From Orthonyx spaldingii (taxonomy: Eukaryota; Chordata; Aves; Passeriformes; Orthonychidae), in assembly GCA_013397795.1 (NCBI GenBank), contig VZTJ01003242.1:1133491-1197490 (forward strand): DNA of 64,000 bases, written 5' to 3'. A model generated the notes under the pieces. That model ran no database searches and had not been told where the DNA came from. It saw only the letters and a program-made list of their open reading frames with translations. Of the stretch, positions 25,681 to 39,461 are shown piece by piece. The position numbers were made by a program, and so were the translations under genes. The number at the start of each line of letters is the position of its first letter. The first letter of the stretch is position 1.

Positions 25681-28600
25681 ACCTTTTTTTTGTCTTTATC
25701 TCACCACCTTCTCCTTTCTTCTTTCCTGACCAGTGACAACACCAGTTGGAAGCAGCTGTCTTAGTTTGCTGTCTTGTGTCAGATGAGTTAAATGTAGGGC
25801 TGCTGAAGGTGCAGTTCACATCACTCCAGGGGAATATGTTGAATACCCAGGAACTGAGTTTGGGTGCTGGACTTCTCCTGCTTTTTCTTACTTCCCTATG
25901 CAAGTAAAAGCAGTCTTGGAGGTGCATTCTGTGAACTTTATGATGTAGGAGCTGCCCCCAGGTTTTCTGCTTTGTTGGCTTTCGGCCTGCCCTCACTTCT
26001 CTGAATTAAAATTGTGTTAGTTCAGTGCTTCAAATATGATAGGCATTCCACAGTGAAAGCAATGAGCAGCTGTTCCCTGAAAAAGCTTCAAAAAACCAAG
26101 TAGGTACCAAACCCTCACTGAAGGGGCAGTCTTCAGATATAATTGTGCACTGGAATGTACCATTTTTATCTGCCAATATAATTTATTTCCAGGCACAGCT
26201 CTACCTGACCACTGTTAGATACATTCATTGTATTCAGCACTGTACAGCAGGAATGGGATCTTGAAAATAATGCATGTAAATACCACTTTGTAGTATTTCA
26301 TTTCTGCTTCTCAAACAATACTATCCTCAATAAACTCATGAAACCTTTTCACACACTAATACTTAATAAATGGACCTAAATCTTCCAAGGTGATATAATG
26401 AATACATCAAGAACCTCCCCATAAATAGACCCTCAAAATACTTTGATTTTACATATACTCTTCTTAGAAAACGATATAAAGGAAAAAAATTATTTAAATG
26501 ACAGCCAGTGCAGATATTCAATAAAGGGCAGAAATCTTCAGTTCTACTGTTTTTCACAAAACATCTTTGGCTCCTCAGTAGCCATCAAGAGAGACCTACA
26601 AATCCCTTCAAATAATAAGTATATATTAAAATTAGTAACTCCCTTGGTTACTCAAAAGGACAATAATGAAGATATTATATTCTGTGTTATTCCAGTTAGC
26701 CATCTGACACCTATTTTCATGGACATGGATGGTTTCTTTCTTGTGTCTGTTCCATAGAATCTGTCAATTCTGTCCCTGCTAATGTGAGACACATCTCTGT
26801 CAGGACTTTCCTCTCAAGTGATCTAGTCAATTAGCAAAATTAGACTAGGCTATGAGCATATATATCTAACTTGTTTTTAGCTTTCTTTTCAAGGTGATGT
26901 TTCTTACCAGAATTTATAAGAAAACTCCAAAATCTGTACCTTTTTTTCCCTCTAGTTGTTTTGTAAATCTAATAAAAGATAAAAGTTCTTGCAGCCCTAC
27001 ATCTTAACAAAATGCTGGAGAAAATAGTCAGTCTTGGCACTTACGTGCTGAAGATTGTCTGTGTGGAGATGTAGGAAACAGGGAGCAAAAATTGTTTTTC
27101 AGATTACAGGGATGTGGAATATTTCATGGTGCATCAGCATCAAGAAAATACATTTATGTATTTGGCTTTTTCATAAGAGTAGGAAGGTGACTTATTCTGC
27201 CTGCTGATTTGTCATCTTTGCTGGTACTGACAGGTGCATTGCTCCTCATACTCATCTCTCCATTGGCACAAGCAATTCAGTTAAAGGCTATTACAAATGC
27301 CTGTTAATCAGAAACAGGTTTTAGTAACTAAAAATTGCCTAAGGAGAAATGTAGAGCAGAAAAGAAAATATTTTCTAGTGTATTTTCTGTTTTGTAGATA
27401 AAGCTTCTGTGACTTCAAATTTAGAATGCCAAGTGATGTATAAAATAGTGTATATAAAATCATCATGGAGTTGAAAGACTTTTTTTTACCTTTTGACTTC
27501 ATTAGGCCTTGCATCACATTTAGTGATCATTTAAGAAATAACCCCCCATATTTTAGATAGATACACATACGAACTGTTTTGTTATATTGCCACTATTTCT
27601 TGTTCTGTCATCTGAAAAATCACAATAGTCTGGGGAAAATATCGGGGTTTTTTTCACCACAGAAATATCTTCTTAGATCCCTCTACTAGTATGCACAATA
27701 TGGGAAGATATTTTGTTATTAAAAAGGTCACAGAACACTGTTTTTAAGAGAAAGACCTTCCCTGGGAATGTATTAGGCATATTTCACTACGAGTTTCTAA
27801 AGATTCTGCTTAAAGAGTGATGAAAACAGTCTTTACTCTTGCCCAATCTGTGAAGGCAGCTGCTTTGGGAAAGGGAATGGTAGCAAGACAAAGGGAGGAA
27901 GGGGAAAAAGCCCACTATGCAAAAAACCTAAAATTGTTATCTCTCTCTTTTTTCTCATTGTACTTTTGCACATATACTTTGAAAGTAATGTTCTTGGTAG
28001 ACTTTCCTGGCTTTGCCTGAACTGAATATCACATCAAGCACCCCAGCCCAGCAGTGGTTTTGCAACCCTGTCTGATATTCCCTCTGTGCGTCAGGTGGAG
28101 GTAGATTTTGTTTCATGCATCACTCATAAACTCACTGCTGGGATTCTACAAGTTGCTACATCTCCCAGTCCTGTTTCAGAGGTTTAAAACAGAAAGAGAT
28201 GACTGTACTTTTGTGGAAAATGGTCACAGGTGCCACATCATAAGATGTTGTTGATGTCAAAGACAACATTTTTTTGAAAACATGGTAAAAAAAGGTGGCT
28301 TTTTACAGTTACACCCGTGTTTTAAAAGTTTTCTTGAGTCTTACTGTGTGTTATGCTGCAGTATGATTTCGCATGCTGACAGAGGAGACACCTGTATCCC
28401 CAGCACAAAGAATAGGATAAACCAAAACCTCTGCTTTATGTGGAAAGCTGCTGCTTGAGAACATCTGCAAATCACTTAATCCTCCAGTCAATCATAACCT
28501 TTTCTCTTACCCAACTGTATCACAGTAAGATCACCTTTCCTTGAATTCAGCCTATTCTTTGCACCTGTTGGGCTTCTATCCTCTCTTTTCTTCTCTTTAT

Positions 28601-29555
28601 GTCTCCACAGTGTGTGGTAGATCCTTTCGTCCTGTTTTTTCCACCATCTGGAACAGCCATCAACCATTCTGTGACTGATTGAGCTGGGCTTGTTTCAAAT
28701 TTTGTGTCATTGGGCATCTATTGTCACTGGGCTATAAGTCCTTTCTCAGCTGGAAAAAAAAACATTAAGAAAAAAAATAATACCACCACCACCAATAATA
28801 ACAAAGGCAATAGAACTTTCATTCCTGAGCTTCTTTGCAATCCCAGTATGAAAGCCTCTAAAAACCCAAGAGGCTGCAGCAATCATCCTCACTTCTACCT
28901 AGTCTGGGTGTAAGATTCATTTTAACAAAGAATATCTGTCTTTGTGCTGATATATGTAGCCCACAGAGACATGTTCTCAGATGTTTTTGGTAATGGCATA
29001 TATAAGCCATCACAGTGAATTTTGAAGCAGGGCCTCAGGATGGGTGATGAATCCTGGACTGAATTAGTTTATAGCAAGGAAAATGTGTACTCCTGTCTGT
29101 AGCCCAGAAATTGTTCCCTGCAGATGGCTAGTCACACCTTTCACTGTGTTTTCACCTGATTAGGCAGGAGCATAGGAAGTCCCTGGTACAGATTACATTC
29201 AATCAAGTGAAACAGAAAAGGAATTTGATGGCACACAGGAGAAAAACCCCATGTTCACATTTCTGACTTCACATTTCTCAAAGTTCCCCACAGATGAAGG
29301 GACATCAGATTTCGTCTTGCAATGGGCCTTGTTACTCTCCCTATGACCACCCCCTCATCTTAGACATGATTGCTTTTGTTTTTCAACCACAATTTGTGCA
29401 TAAATGTTAACAGGATCAGAACAGAACCCTGAAACATGCCATGCTTTTCATACCACTCTTCAAATTTTATTTTTTTAAATAATGTCTTCCTCTGCTGACC
29501 TTATGGAACGTGAAGTAAATGTACCTTTCAATACACTAAATTACAGTATGGTATA
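25681..29555. other. Unique non-coding DNA
   Basis: No gene or repeat family recognised. A short A-rich tract with 'accaccacc' lies at 28757-28805. Confidence 0.5.
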
Positions 29556-30572
29556 CAACTACAAGAAGGGCTGGAAGGAAGATCTGAGGAGCTGATCTCA
29601 GTGCTGGGAAAGGTCACGGAGCAGATCATCTTGAGTGCCACCATGCAACACACACAGAACAATCAGTGGATCAGGCCTAGCTGGTGTTAGTTTATGAGAG
29701 GCAGGTCTTCCCTGACCCCCTGCACCTCCTTCTATGAGGCCACTTAGTGGATGAAGGAAAGTCTGTGCATGGTGTCTACCTGGACTTTAGTAAAGCCTTT
29801 GAAAACGTTTTCCACAGCATTCTCCTGGAGAAACTAGCTGCTCATGGATTTTATGGGTACACTCTTCACTGACGGATGGCCAGGCCCAGAGCATGGTGTT
29901 ACATCCAGTTAGCAGCTGGCCACCAGTGGTGATCCACAGGACTCAGAGCTGGGGCCAATCCTGTTTAATATCTTTACGAATGATTTGGCCAAGAGGATTA
30001 AGTGTACCTGTAATGAGTTTGTAGATGACACTGAGCTGGACAGGAGTGCTGATCTCCTGGAGAGCAGGAAGGGTCTACAGAAGAATCTGGACAGGCTGGA
30101 TTGATGGCCTGAAGTTCAACAAGGTCCTGCCCTGGTGACACAACCACCTCATGTAGCACTAGATGCCGGGGGCATCATCTGGAAAGCTGCTTGGTGAAAA
30201 AAGACTTCAGGGGGAGGGTCAGGGGAGACCTTATCACTCTCTACAACTACCTGAAAGGAGGTTGTACTGAAGTGGGGGTTGCTTTTCTCCCAGGGAACAA
30301 GAAAAAGGACAAGAAAAAGAGCCTCAAGTTGCACCAGGAGAGGTTTAGATTAAATATTAGGAAAAAATCCTTCACCAAAATGGTTATCAAGCATCGGAAC
30401 AGGCTGCCCAGGGAAGTGGTTGGGTCGCCATCCCTGGTGATATTTAAAAAGTGTGTAGATGTGGCACTTGGGGACATGGTTTAGTGGTGGACTGGGCAGC
30501 ACTGGGTTAAAAGTTGGACTTCATGATCTTAAAAGTCTTTTCCAAACTAAACAATTCTATGATTCTGTGATA
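29556..30572 (+). mobile_element. CR1 LINE, 5'-truncated copy with reverse transcriptase remnant
   Basis: The copy covers the C-terminal half of ORF2 and the 3' UTR. Readable landmarks are 'VYLDFSKAFENVFHSILLEK' near 29778-29840 (the conserved LDFSKAFD-type block) and 'FVDDTELDRSADLLESRK' near 30019-30075, which holds the YxDD-type catalytic box as FVDD. An apparent internal deletion near 30180-30205 joins the ORF2 region to the final segment ('agacttcaggggga', 'aacaggctgcccagggaagt', 'gtggcacttggggacatgg'). The end is the octamer-like tail 'attctatgattctgtgat'. CR1 mobilises by target-primed reverse transcription and leaves no target-site duplication. Stops and frameshifts make this copy inactive. 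The open frames at 30149-30484 lie within it and are not genes. Confidence 0.95.
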
Positions 30573-32689
30573 ATACACAGTTCACCCCAAAAGTCAGCTG
30601 AAGAGTCTTGGTGTCTAGTGTGGCATAACTAAAGGAGTCTTCTGAAATAAACCAAAATTATGAATGTGTCATGGAGGACAAGCTCAGAAAGATGCCCTGC
30701 TCCTCTCTTGCTCTTCACTGAGGTGGAGGTCACAGTTGTTCTTGTTAGGGAGCTAATAAGGACAAAAGTAGTAATAGAAACACTATTAGTTTTGTGCCAC
30801 CCTGACCTTTCTGCACTTTTTGCTTAGTGACCACTCAAGGAATTTAAAAGGAACATGTTCGACCTGCTGATGTCACGTTACCAAGAAACCTAGCCAGACA
30901 TTCAAGAGCACAATTGGAAAGGCTTTTCCTTTTTTTTTTCCCTAGCTCACTTATATTTCTAGTCTATTTGGGGAGGGAATAGCAATGGTCCAGCTGAACC
31001 TTCAGGCAGGTTTTCAAGTCTGATTGAGAAATGCCATGACTGAATAGTATTTATACAGTGCTGAAGATTATGTTTTGAAAAGCTTTTAAAATATTTTTCT
31101 AATTAGTCTTCTGCTATATTTTTGGATAGATGAGATATTACTTGGATACTGGTTGTCTGTACTATCAGGTAGCTTCTGAACTTAATTCTTGTTTCTTTAC
31201 ATGCAAAATCCTTCTTAAGCTATGGATGAATTAATGGTTTTGACAAAACTTACAAAAATAAAATAAGATGGGGGCATGCTTGGGGTTGTGTTGTGGTGAC
31301 AGATACCATGTTTCCCAACATGCAGCAGAACTCGCTGTTAGTTATGTACAACATGCTTTTTTCATTGCTGTCACAATGAGCCAAGGGTGATAACACTCCC
31401 AGTATTCAGTACAGAAGGATCACCCCTATCATTTGGAGACATCTCCACTCATTTTATATTAAAGGGGTGAGAATTTTTTTGTGTGATGATAAGATGATAC
31501 ATTCTGCTATCACATAGTTCTTTCATTCCAAGTGCCAGTGCAATGTCTTTAAAGGTTTATGTGAAAGCCGTGTTTTGCTCTAAGTGGTTGCCTCATTCCT
31601 GAGTGTTCCTTCACATGCTGCAAAATGAAGACATTTAGCCCTTGGCCCTATGAATTAACAGCAGCCTTTCACTCAGCTCACATTTAATTACTGTGCAAGT
31701 CTTTTTCTGTGGGTCTTTGGATCTCATTGTGTGCTGGTATTACCCCTTGTGGAACCATTTGCATAACACAAAGTATCAGAAAGTGTCATTTTGATTTAGT
31801 CTGCTCCTGTTTAAGTGTAAACAACCACTCAAGATGTGAGGCAGGGGTATTTTCTGTTCCTTCCTAGCCTTGATTCAGAACCTCAATGGCTCTTCAGGCA
31901 GACAGATCAACATTTTCCATGAGGAAAATGGAAGGGCAAGAAACACTACAAATCCCTCCTTAAAGCTTGTATGGTATGTGAGGCAACTGGAGTTTTTCAC
32001 AAAGCAGTAATTAAAATGAAGCACATACTTGGTGCAAGAAAAATTACCGGATTGGAACTTTATACCAACCTATTCTTGCTACAGTATTTGTTACTATAAT
32101 TTGCCATATCCAAAACAGTAACTGTTTGTGAGATTTTGGTGCAAAACTCATTTTCGTTATGAAAGGACTGTGTATATTTAATTAATTTTAGATCTGCTCC
32201 TATTAGGTGTCATGGGGATATAAGAAACCCTTTTAAATGTTGTAAAGGACAAGGAGAGAAAGGAATTACTGGGAAGGACTCAGTTTCTGTCATCATAGCT
32301 CAATTGACTTGCTTTTTCTGGTAGCTACACTGCATCAGCTCCTTGCCAAAGAGCCTGTCTTCCCTTCATTACAATTTTCTAAATCTACTCCTTGCTTCCT
32401 GAACTGTCTGGCATTTTATCTGGAGGACATATCAGTTCAAGGAAAGGGACAAGACTGTAGAGATTTCTCTCCCTGAAGAAATTTAACCTTTGTGCTGGAT
32501 TGACATGTCTCTGCACTTAAAACCATTTTATACCTAAATCATGTCCAAGTCAAATCCCTCAAGCCCCAGTATTTCAATCTTGAGGGAAGGGGGGAAATTT
32601 GCATCTAATTTTGAGGGGCTGGTAAGAGGAACTGTGCCAAGAAAGATGCCAATTATGAATAGGACAAGCTGGTTTTCACCTGCTTGTTG
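30573..32689. other. Unique non-coding DNA
   Basis: AT-rich unique sequence; no gene or repeat recognised. Confidence 0.5.
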
Positions 32690-32990
32690 AGGTATATGCA
32701 TAAGCAAATCCTTAGCTGCTGCAAATTAGTGTAATTCCACTCACATCCAAAGAGTCTCCATGTTCATTATGTGGATCTTTATTTTCAGGTACTGAGTGCG
32801 CTACACAATTTCCCGTGCAAGGTAATTTGCATTCAGGCATGGTGCAGCTGCACAGTTCTATAATGTTTATACGCCTGTCATTATAAAATGCTGAGTGAAC
32901 AATAACAGGAGCATAGGAAGAGCAGAAAAGACTTGGGATGAAGTGCGTGTCTCACACAAATATTCAATGTGTTAACTGCTTTAGTATTAT
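32690..32990. promoter_or_regulatory. Candidate conserved non-coding element
   Basis: Includes 'gtaatttgcattc' near 32821 (an inverted ATTTGCAT octamer), 'ctgctgcaaattag' near 32717, and 'tctataatgtttatacg' near 32856. The compact, motif-dense look resembles vertebrate conserved elements. Evidence is by eye only. Confidence 0.2.
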
Positions 32991-34717
32991 TTTCCATTAT
33001 TTCTTAGCTAGACATAGACGGTCTGCTGGAGTGGAAAAGAAATAGTGTGTCCAAGAATTAGAAGAAATTAAAGACTAGAGCTATGGTACAGCTGCTTTTC
33101 TTTTTCCTGCTGCAAGAGCTAAGAGAAAAATGCACTTTGAGGCTAAACTTTTTAGTGTAGAGAAAATAAAAATAAAAATAAAAAAGCCAAGAACAATACA
33201 GGAAAACTTTAGTGTGTGCAACGAGGCTAACCCTGAAGGAAAAAAATATTCACTCCAGTCCACAAAACATCTCCTTGCTACCTAGTCTCTGTGTTTTACT
33301 CTAAAAGGGAGAACAACTGATGAGAGAGGAACTGGGAGGCAAAAGCGCAGCTGTCAGAAGGACCAAGTGAAAGTAGCCCTCGAGATGAGAACAGGAAAGA
33401 AACAAAGGAAGAGAGAAGCAGCACTAGGAAAGCTTCTATTCCTTTGTGCAGTCGCTTGCAGTCTCCCTCTCTGCCAGGGTCTGAGACATGCTGAATTCTG
33501 GCTGTCAAAGCAGCCCAACCAAAACCTTTTAGAGACATCAGATAATCTCTCCTGCTGGCCATTGGTCTTCAGTTGGATTTTGTGATGCTGTCATTTGAAA
33601 GTCACTGCCGATGACACATAACGAGTTAACAAGAGTCATCATTGAGAGCTCCAAGTGGTTTTAATATCTGGGTTATGAAGTTTACAAGTGAAAAGCATTA
33701 ACTATTCAAGAACGGTCACAATGTCTTTCATCCTTCAGCAAAATGTTTAGACTTTTGGTCTTTTAGACTTCTAGTGTTGTCCCTAATACAAGTAAAGTTG
33801 AATTTCAGACATAAAATATTAGGCAGCTCAGAACCACACTTTGCAAAAAAGTGTTAACCTTGAAAAATAAATCAGTCCTTCGCAGTGTTAGGTACTCAAG
33901 CATAGATAATGCTGGGTATCCAAAGAGCTCTCTTACTCCTTACTATTGCAACTATCTAAATTGCAACATTTCTGCCCTCTGAAAGAGGGAGCAGAAACAG
34001 TCTCTACCATTCAGTTAACCAGTCACAAAACTCAAATAGCCAAGAGTGCATTGCTTAAGAACAGCCCCATTCTGGGACAGGATGTTTAATGGATATTTAT
34101 GGACAAATCCTGCAAAACAAACCCAGATTATTAATTTAAAATACATGTAGTTCCACAAGAAAATACACAAATATGATGAAAAAATTTTAAATGGTTGAGC
34201 ATCATTGAATTCCAAGTTTGAATTATTACCCTTGAGAATAAACCTAGTAAGTTTAAGGAAACAAAAGATTTTAAAGAAAGAGAACACAGATATTTTAAAT
34301 ACATGTTTAAGGCCCAGTTCCATCTGACCCCAGGGAATTTTCCTTCGAGCAAAGTGGGTGCACCAGAGTCAACCAAATAGACATTAAACTTTAATAGACA
34401 TTACACATTTCTGAGGGACCAAGAAGGGTTTGAGTATGGGGAGATGAACAAAATGCACCCAAACAAATGGATTATACAGTATAGTAGGTCTGCATCTGAG
34501 CTCAGAGATGTTTTGTTCAGGCTTGGTTCAAGTTAGCACCAGAACTATAAGCAATATTTCTGTGTTTGGACCAATAATTTTCCTCTTTAAAGGAAAGACA
34601 GTGGAAACAAAATTCTCTTCAGTGAAAGACATGTAGCTAAGTCCCAGTTAGTCTTCCTTCATTTTCAACCATTTAAATATGTCTTATGGTTTTGAGATCA
34701 AGAGAGGATGACATTTT
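32991..34717. other. Unique non-coding DNA
   Basis: No gene or repeat family recognised. A short A-rich 'aaaaat' hexamer array lies near 33163-33186. The overlapping opposite-strand frames at 33296-33585 and 34015-34376 are unsupported. Confidence 0.5.
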
Positions 34718-34722
34718 TTATC
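34718..34722. repeat. Left 5-bp target-site duplication (ttatc)
   Basis: Identical to 35143-35147 on the far side of the LTR. Confidence 0.85.
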
Positions 34723-35142
34723 TGTATTGAGTTTGTACGGCCATTTACTGGTAGTGGGAAGTCTACAAGGGGAGCTTCTCTGAGAAGCTGCTAGAAACTT
34801 CCCTTTTGCCTGACAGAGCCAATGTGAGCTGGCTCCAAGATAAACCCACTGCTGGCTGAGGCTGAGCTCATCAGCGACCATGGCAATGACTCTTGGTGTT
34901 TTATGGTTTGGGTTTACCTCTCATTATCCTACCTTGCTTTGATTGGTAGTAAATTCTTAAACTTAATTATCCCAAGCTGAATCTCTCTTACCAGTGATGG
35001 TAATTGGTGAGTGATCTCTCCCTGTCCTTATCTTGAGCCATGAGCCTCACATTGTATTTTCTCTCCCTCTCCCATCTAAAAAGGGGAGTGATAGAATGGC
35101 CTTGGTGAGCATCTGGCATCCAGTCAGGGTCAACCTATCACA
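34723..35142 (+). mobile_element. ERVL-like solo LTR with intact ends and a large internal deletion
   Basis: This is the same family and orientation as 1441-2349. It begins 'tgtattgagtttg', shares the U3 block ('ctgagaagctgctagaa', 'gagctggctccaagat') and ends in 'caacctatcaca'. Perfect 5-bp duplications (ttatc) flank it, a length typical of class III (ERVL) integrases. It is only 420 bp because the middle is missing. Compared with the first copy, sequence equivalent to about 1616-2129 is absent, including the TATA-like motif, the repeat-rich segment and the start of the next block. The junction lies near 34898-34901 ('cttggtgttttatgg'), with 'gtg' shared by both edges as in a microhomology deletion. 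With U3 and the 3' block directly joined, it probably lacks a functional promoter. Confidence 0.88.
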
Positions 35143-35147
35143 TTATC
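35143..35147. repeat. Right 5-bp target-site duplication (ttatc)
   Basis: Matches 34718-34722 exactly and directly follows the terminal CA of the LTR. Confidence 0.85.
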
Positions 35148-36188
35148 TAAAATGGGGTCTTTCACAATTAGATGATGATTCTACTCCAGTAATTTTATTT
35201 TTAAAGACATGAGAATTTTTTCCAGAAAAACAGAAACCTCAATTCAAATTACTCCAAGCATGCTTTATGTTGTAAAGGGGGAAATAATATTTGAAATCCT
35301 AAACTCACAACTGCCTTAATTTCTAATAAACCAACAAAAAACCTGAGACATTCCAGATGTTCCAAGAGCTTGGGATTCAGATTCCACATATCAAGCCACT
35401 TTTAAAAGTGAGTATGAAATGTGGTACAGATTTAGAGAATTTAATCCACTGAGTTCCACTCATATCCTGTATAGACAAGTTGTTTTGCTATTCCCATCAG
35501 TAATGACTTTTGTAATTGGATATGCTGTGAAATTCAGCTCTTCTTCATAGCTCCATCTATTACCAGTTTCTCTCTTCTCTTTTTGATGCCCAAATTATCT
35601 CATATTCATCTGGACTTTGTCAATGCAAAGCTGTTCTTATTACTAGCCTTTGTTGTTTCCTGACTTGATTTTGAGTCAAAGTCCTTTCTTGTAAATATGT
35701 ATCATTAACATACTTGATTAACTTATTAAATATTGCAGCACAAGCTCATTATGTGTTTGTCTGATGTGGTTTAACTTTCATTTTTAGTGAGTTCATTGCA
35801 ACGGAAAGGCTGTATCATGCAGATGGAGTGCAGGGTACTGCATAATGCTCTCTCCCTGTCAAGCAGTGGTTCAAATCCAGTCTCTTGAAAAGCAGCTTTA
35901 ATTATCACTGTCTAACAGTTTTGGAGAAGGATTTTTTGGTTGCACCCTCATAAAACAAGAAGTTGTTTGTATACAGACTTTGTTGCAAAAAGTGAAGAAT
36001 GACAGAAAATGTTCTTTCTTCTAATATTCAATAAAGGACCTTATTCTAATAAACTGTTATTCCCCTTTGCTTCCTTGTTTCTTCTCCTTTTACTGCACTG
36101 TAGAATTTCTGCTGTGAACTTTTTCTTGCCTTCCCTGGGCTTTCTTCTGCTTATTAACTAAAGCAACTGTGAGTCTCTTTATGCTACA
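35148..36188. other. Unique non-coding DNA
   Basis: No gene or repeat recognised. An isolated B-box-like 'ggttcaaatcc' near 35868 lacks an A box and a foldable tRNA context. Confidence 0.5.
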
Positions 36189-36212
36189 GTCTGACCCTGG
36201 GCAAGTCACTGT
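36189..36212 (+). mobile_element. MIR-like SINE relic
   Basis: 'gaccctgggcaagtcact' matches the conserved core of MIR/CORE-SINEs. Only about 24 bp are recognisable, so the call is tentative. Confidence 0.4.
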
Positions 36213-39200
36213 GTGAGCACGCATCCTTTTTCCAGCTGCAGCAGAGGTGCCAGCTGAAGAGGTTATCGGCCCAACCTTGCCTCCTAGCTACCCATCCTTG
36301 CCAGAGGCAAAACAGCTTGAGCTGCTTTCAGGAATGTACTTGAATCCAGATGGGGTAGCAGAGATTTACTTGTCGCCCTCTCGAGAGCTCTCTTGTTTGG
36401 GCTGAAATGGGTTGGGAAGCTTTTCCATGAGCAGCTGAAGGAGCCTGAAGGAGCAGCAGATTCTGCTGGGAGAGCAGTGATTTGCCGTGGCACTGAGAGA
36501 GCTGCAGCAGCTCCTTCTGTCACGTTAGGTGTAGGTAAAAGATGCCACATGTCCACACACTCTTGGTCACCATGCTCAGTCTATCCTGTCTGTAACATTG
36601 GCTTGATGCCATTCTCTGAATTTCATGCAAGGTAGAATTAATGAACTGTGCCAACGCCTCCAAGAATAAGGATGGAAAGCACAAAGAAAGCCAAAGCATG
36701 ATTAAGAATTGCTATGTCAGATTCTAACAGAGTGATGGCAGGCATAGCTGCTGCATTTTAGTCATGAAACAAAGTAAATGGTTTGTTTCCATGCTAACTA
36801 TTCATGGCAGATAAGAATTCCCTCTCCCAGTGTCCCTGGAGGAAAGGCTTCATGTGTCTGTCCAGCTCCGCGTGAAAAGTGCACGCCAGACTATAGGTCA
36901 CAGCAACCCCCTCTACCCCCAACCCTAGACTAGACAAGAGATAGGTCATTTTTGCCTTCTAGGCTCTTCTATTTTCTTGTCCATGCAAGCTCAGTTGAGC
37001 TTGCTATCATATCAGGGACGAGAGGATTGGGTACCTCCGTCTGCCTGTTTACTGCACAAGACGTAGATTGCTGGTCTCCTGTAACAAGAAAAATCCCTGA
37101 GGGAATAAGAGGTTTCTCTACCTCCCTATGATGTTTCTCTACATGGATGGACAGGCCAGGTCAAAATGTGATTCTTTATGATCAGCACATCTTTCTGCTA
37201 CTGCCTTATCAGTAAAGAAGGCCCAGGGCTCCTGAATACACTTGGCCACCACACTGCCCTGCAGACAAGCAACATCAATGCACAGTTCTGGCATATCACT
37301 TGTCTTCTGCCTGCATTTGTAATACTCGTTTGTTGCAATGCAGGGATGCCCTCCCAGCAGAGTAGAGCAAGCCTGTTCTGTCAAGTTTCTGATGCGGGAA
37401 TTTGCAATTAAGTCAAAAGTGTAATTTTTCTGCAGTGTCTGTGTACTGAGAAAATCACTAATATTCCTGGGAATAAATCCACTCAGTCACTATGATAGTC
37501 TCAGGAAGACAGTAGGAAAGATATGTCTGTGTTTGGAGGGCTGGGACACACTGTCTATATTAATTAAGAACTGAAATTGATATTCTCCAATAGACATACC
37601 TGTTTCAAGATTTATTCAGCTCCAGTTCACACAGTCCATAAAGAATCTAAGAATCGCTTAGTAAAGGAACTATTCAGACATTGTTTTTTCAAAAAATAAG
37701 GTGACACAGTAGAAGGTGACACTATCCCTTTGCTGTCTAAGAGGTAAAATAGCTCTTACACTCCAGGAAGAAAAACTGTCTCCTTTGGAAGAAATAGTGA
37801 AGAACATATATGGTCTGTATTGCACGGGAAATCAGTCTTGATGATTACCATTGTCTCTGCTGGCTTTAAGTTTGTCAGTCTCTGCAGCTGATAGTCTGGG
37901 GTCTTGCACTAGTGCTAAACTAGTCTTTAGGAAGTGTAGAGCCATTATATATTATATAAACCATGGGACAACCTGACTGTGTGATCAGCAGCTTTTCAAT
38001 TTGCAATATGTCCTTTATAAAGAATCACACTTTCTTTTAGAACACACAGGCAAAAAAATATTTTTGTGTTCATCAAACTGTTGGAGCTACATGACAACAA
38101 GCAAGAAGTCCGGAAACCATGGGAAAGAGGGCATCATAATCCATAACACTGCATAATTAATCATTTTTGCAAAAACACAGTCTTAAAAGCCTTGAAGTGT
38201 TTATAAGCTTCTAGTGGCCTATTAATAAAACACAGTCAAAATGGAAATTAACTCTTTAAAATATGACGGTGGGTAAAATGAAATTTTCCACAGAATAATA
38301 TTAGTCAGAGGGCATGCATGTCTTTGTCTCCTGTTCTTTTAGAAAGAATCACTGAATAAATCTAACTTTTGATTTAAACTGAAGGTAGGTACAATACTGT
38401 ATGGGATGGTAATTAGTTCTACAGAACAGGAAAAATGTTAACAGAGGAGCCACATAGTCTAAAATTAAAACTGTTCCAATGGTTTAACAGGTCATCTAAA
38501 CAACACAGTTTCTGATGGCAGGAATTATCAAGAAATTCAAGCATTTCTCAGTGCTTCATGATGTTTCTCCATAGCCTATCGCAGTTTCTTTTTAAAATGA
38601 AGCCTAATTGGTTTACAGTGCACACTCATCATTTCACATGCCAAAAATATCGTCTATTAGAGGAACATTAAGGTGATAAAATAATCCCACAGAAGCAAGA
38701 AAAACTAGTTGCAGATTAAACCTCTATGGTGTAATATAAAGGGCACCACAGGAACACATTAATGTGGAACCTAATTTTGGAAACATAATGATAATGATTA
38801 TTTTCCAACAGGTAATAAGAATAATTGGCATTTATGCTGGTGTCTTGCCTCCTGTATGATCTGGACACATTAACTATGGCTGAGGGGAAGGTACCATTTG
38901 GGTGAATGAAGGAAGTGGTGGGGAAGCAGGTCTGTGACCTGCTGTAGAATAGGGCTGTTAGGAAAGTTTCACACAGCTGCCCTTCCATTGCCATGAAAAG
39001 GCCAGAGGTGTTTATGTGGACAGGTGCTGAGCTTGGGGACTTAAGCTAAAACAGTACTGGGTGCTTTAGAGAAGCTCAGGCTAATGTCTACATAAAGTTA
39101 AAGGAGCTGGGAATATGGAGTTTTTATAGTCTTTTAATTCCATTTGTGCTTGGGGAATGTTTTTCATTTTGCTTTTTTAGGTAATTTTTCAGGTTTTATT

Positions 39201-39456
39201 ATGCTAAGTAAATACAGAAAAAAGATTATATTGTTGATTTGGTAGTAATGTAATAATAGTAAAACTAATGTAAATTTAGATACAATTGTGTAAAAACGAC
39301 ATAAAACCTTTTACTAAGCTTCAAAGAAAGAAGCTGAAGTTGAACCAGACCAAAGGTTCATGAAGTCAGTCAGGTCTGACGCTATTATGTATTGGTCATA
39401 GCCTCAAAAACTGAGTTCTCAAACAAACACAGCAGATTACAGAGTGATGCTGGCCA
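36213..39456. other. Unique non-coding DNA
   Basis: No intact gene. A minus-strand open stretch from about 37435 to 37142 (some 98 codons without a stop, counting codons upstream of its first start-like codon) contains 'CIQEPWAFFTDKAVAERC'. It has no recognised family, and an overlapping plus-strand frame lowers its weight. Confidence 0.5.
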
Positions 39457-39461
39457 TTACT
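39457..39461. repeat. Left 5-bp target-site duplication (ttact)
   Basis: Identical to 39987-39991 beyond the LTR. Confidence 0.88.

Noticed and set aside
35860..35885. B-box-like sequence suggesting a tRNA or tRNA-derived SINE
   Set aside because: No A box at the right distance and no cloverleaf.
37139..37435. Cysteine-rich minus-strand frame with protein-like composition
   Set aside because: No family recognised, no good splice acceptor or donor, and a plus-strand frame is also open here.
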